5,726 nt of DNA from Planctomycetota bacterium (GTDB lineage Bacteria > Planctomycetota > Planctomycetia > Pirellulales > UBA1268): NCBI GenBank assembly GCA_027622795.1, contig JAQBZA010000222.1, forward strand, positions 1-5,726, given 5' to 3'. A program made the translations under genes and the position numbers. Below are positions 5,614 to 5,726 of the stretch, in pieces (the first letter of the stretch is position 1; the number at the start of each line of letters is the position of its first letter). A model generated the notes under the pieces. That model was not told the DNA's origin and did no database searches. It worked only from the letters and a program-made list of their open reading frames with translations.

Positions 5614-5726
5614 ACTGGCAGGCCGTCAGGCTCGCCTGGAGGGCGAGCTATCGCAGGTCGAGGCAAACCTTGGCTTTGCCTCCGACCTGCCAAGCCTGCA
5701 GGGGCCATGGATGGGCTACCCTTCGC
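5573..5726 (+). CDS. Hypothetical protein, N-terminal part, overlapping the NTase gene (runs off window)
   Basis: An ATG at 5573, in the +2 frame relative to the NTase gene, opens a frame with no stop to the window end (51 codons). The product begins MNSGAPPKSRKTIELAGRQ and continues with a helical, heptad-like stretch RLEGELSQVEANL and then FASDLPSLQGPWMGYP. The Lys/Arg-rich start, amphipathic helix and balanced composition look like real protein, and a 41-base overlap would couple it to the NTase, as is common for paired genes. The caution is that all three forward frames are open after 5613, so openness alone proves little, and no good Shine-Dalgarno sequence precedes the ATG. I do not recognise the family. 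Confidence 0.5.
   Translation, partial: MNSGAPPKSRKTIELAGRQARLEGELSQVEANLGFASDLPSLQGPWMGYPS
5630..5690. repeat. Two tandem inverted repeats after the NTase stop
   Basis: The first repeat is GCTCGCC/GGCGAGC (5630-5636, 5642-5648, 5-base loop). The second is larger: GCAGGTCGAGGCAAA (5653-5667) pairs with TTTGCCTCCGACCTGC (5675-5690) across a 7-base loop with a single bulged C. No T-run follows, so a simple intrinsic terminator is unlikely. They lie inside the overlapping reading frame proposed from 5573, so they are either structured mRNA within a gene or evidence that the stretch is non-coding. Confidence 0.6.

Noticed and set aside
5630..5690. Rho-independent terminator of the NTase gene
   Set aside because: The stems are strong but the bases after 5690 are CAAGCCTGCAGG with no T-run, and the region may be coding.

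Overview
The window looks like chromosomal DNA from a GC-rich bacterium. The style of the proteins (an NtrC-type response regulator beginning MRILFADDE, a LexA with a long basic N-terminal extension, a two-domain SppA) and the weak or distant ribosome-binding sites suggest a planctomycete, perhaps of the Pirellulales. That placement is an inference from remembered protein style; no marker gene in the window proves it. There are no rRNA or tRNA genes, CRISPR arrays, insertion sequences or transposases, and no gene-free stretch longer than about 180 bases.

Layout. Bases 2-1715 hold a two-component pair on the + strand: the C-terminal ATP-binding end of a sensor histidine kinase, then a complete sigma-54-activating response regulator (REC, AAA+, Fis-type HTH). 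Converging on it after 32 bases is lexA on the - strand (1748-2497). The 177-base gap between lexA and the divergent sppA carries a near-perfect 20-bp palindrome and two back-to-back promoter candidates. The + strand gene sppA (2675-4462, exported signal-peptide peptidase with two S49 domains) is followed after 10 bases by a YjbQ/UPF0047 family gene (4473-4904), so the two are probably co-transcribed. After a 109-base gap comes an AT-richer gene for a stand-alone nucleotidyltransferase-fold protein related to the AbiEii type (5014-5613). A second reading frame overlaps its 3' end and runs off the window (from 5573).

How the parts may work together. The kinase would phosphorylate Asp51 of the regulator, which would then activate sigma-54 promoters; no target promoter is recognisable here. 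LexA is the self-cleaving SOS repressor with all its catalytic residues. The palindrome lies just downstream of the proposed lexA transcription start and overlaps the -35 of the proposed sppA promoter, so LexA could control both itself and the sppA-yjbQ unit. That is a testable inference, not a known regulon. The nucleotidyltransferase and its overlapping partner are the most accessory-looking part of the window and the best candidate for an undescribed two-gene module, but the second gene is cut by the window end.
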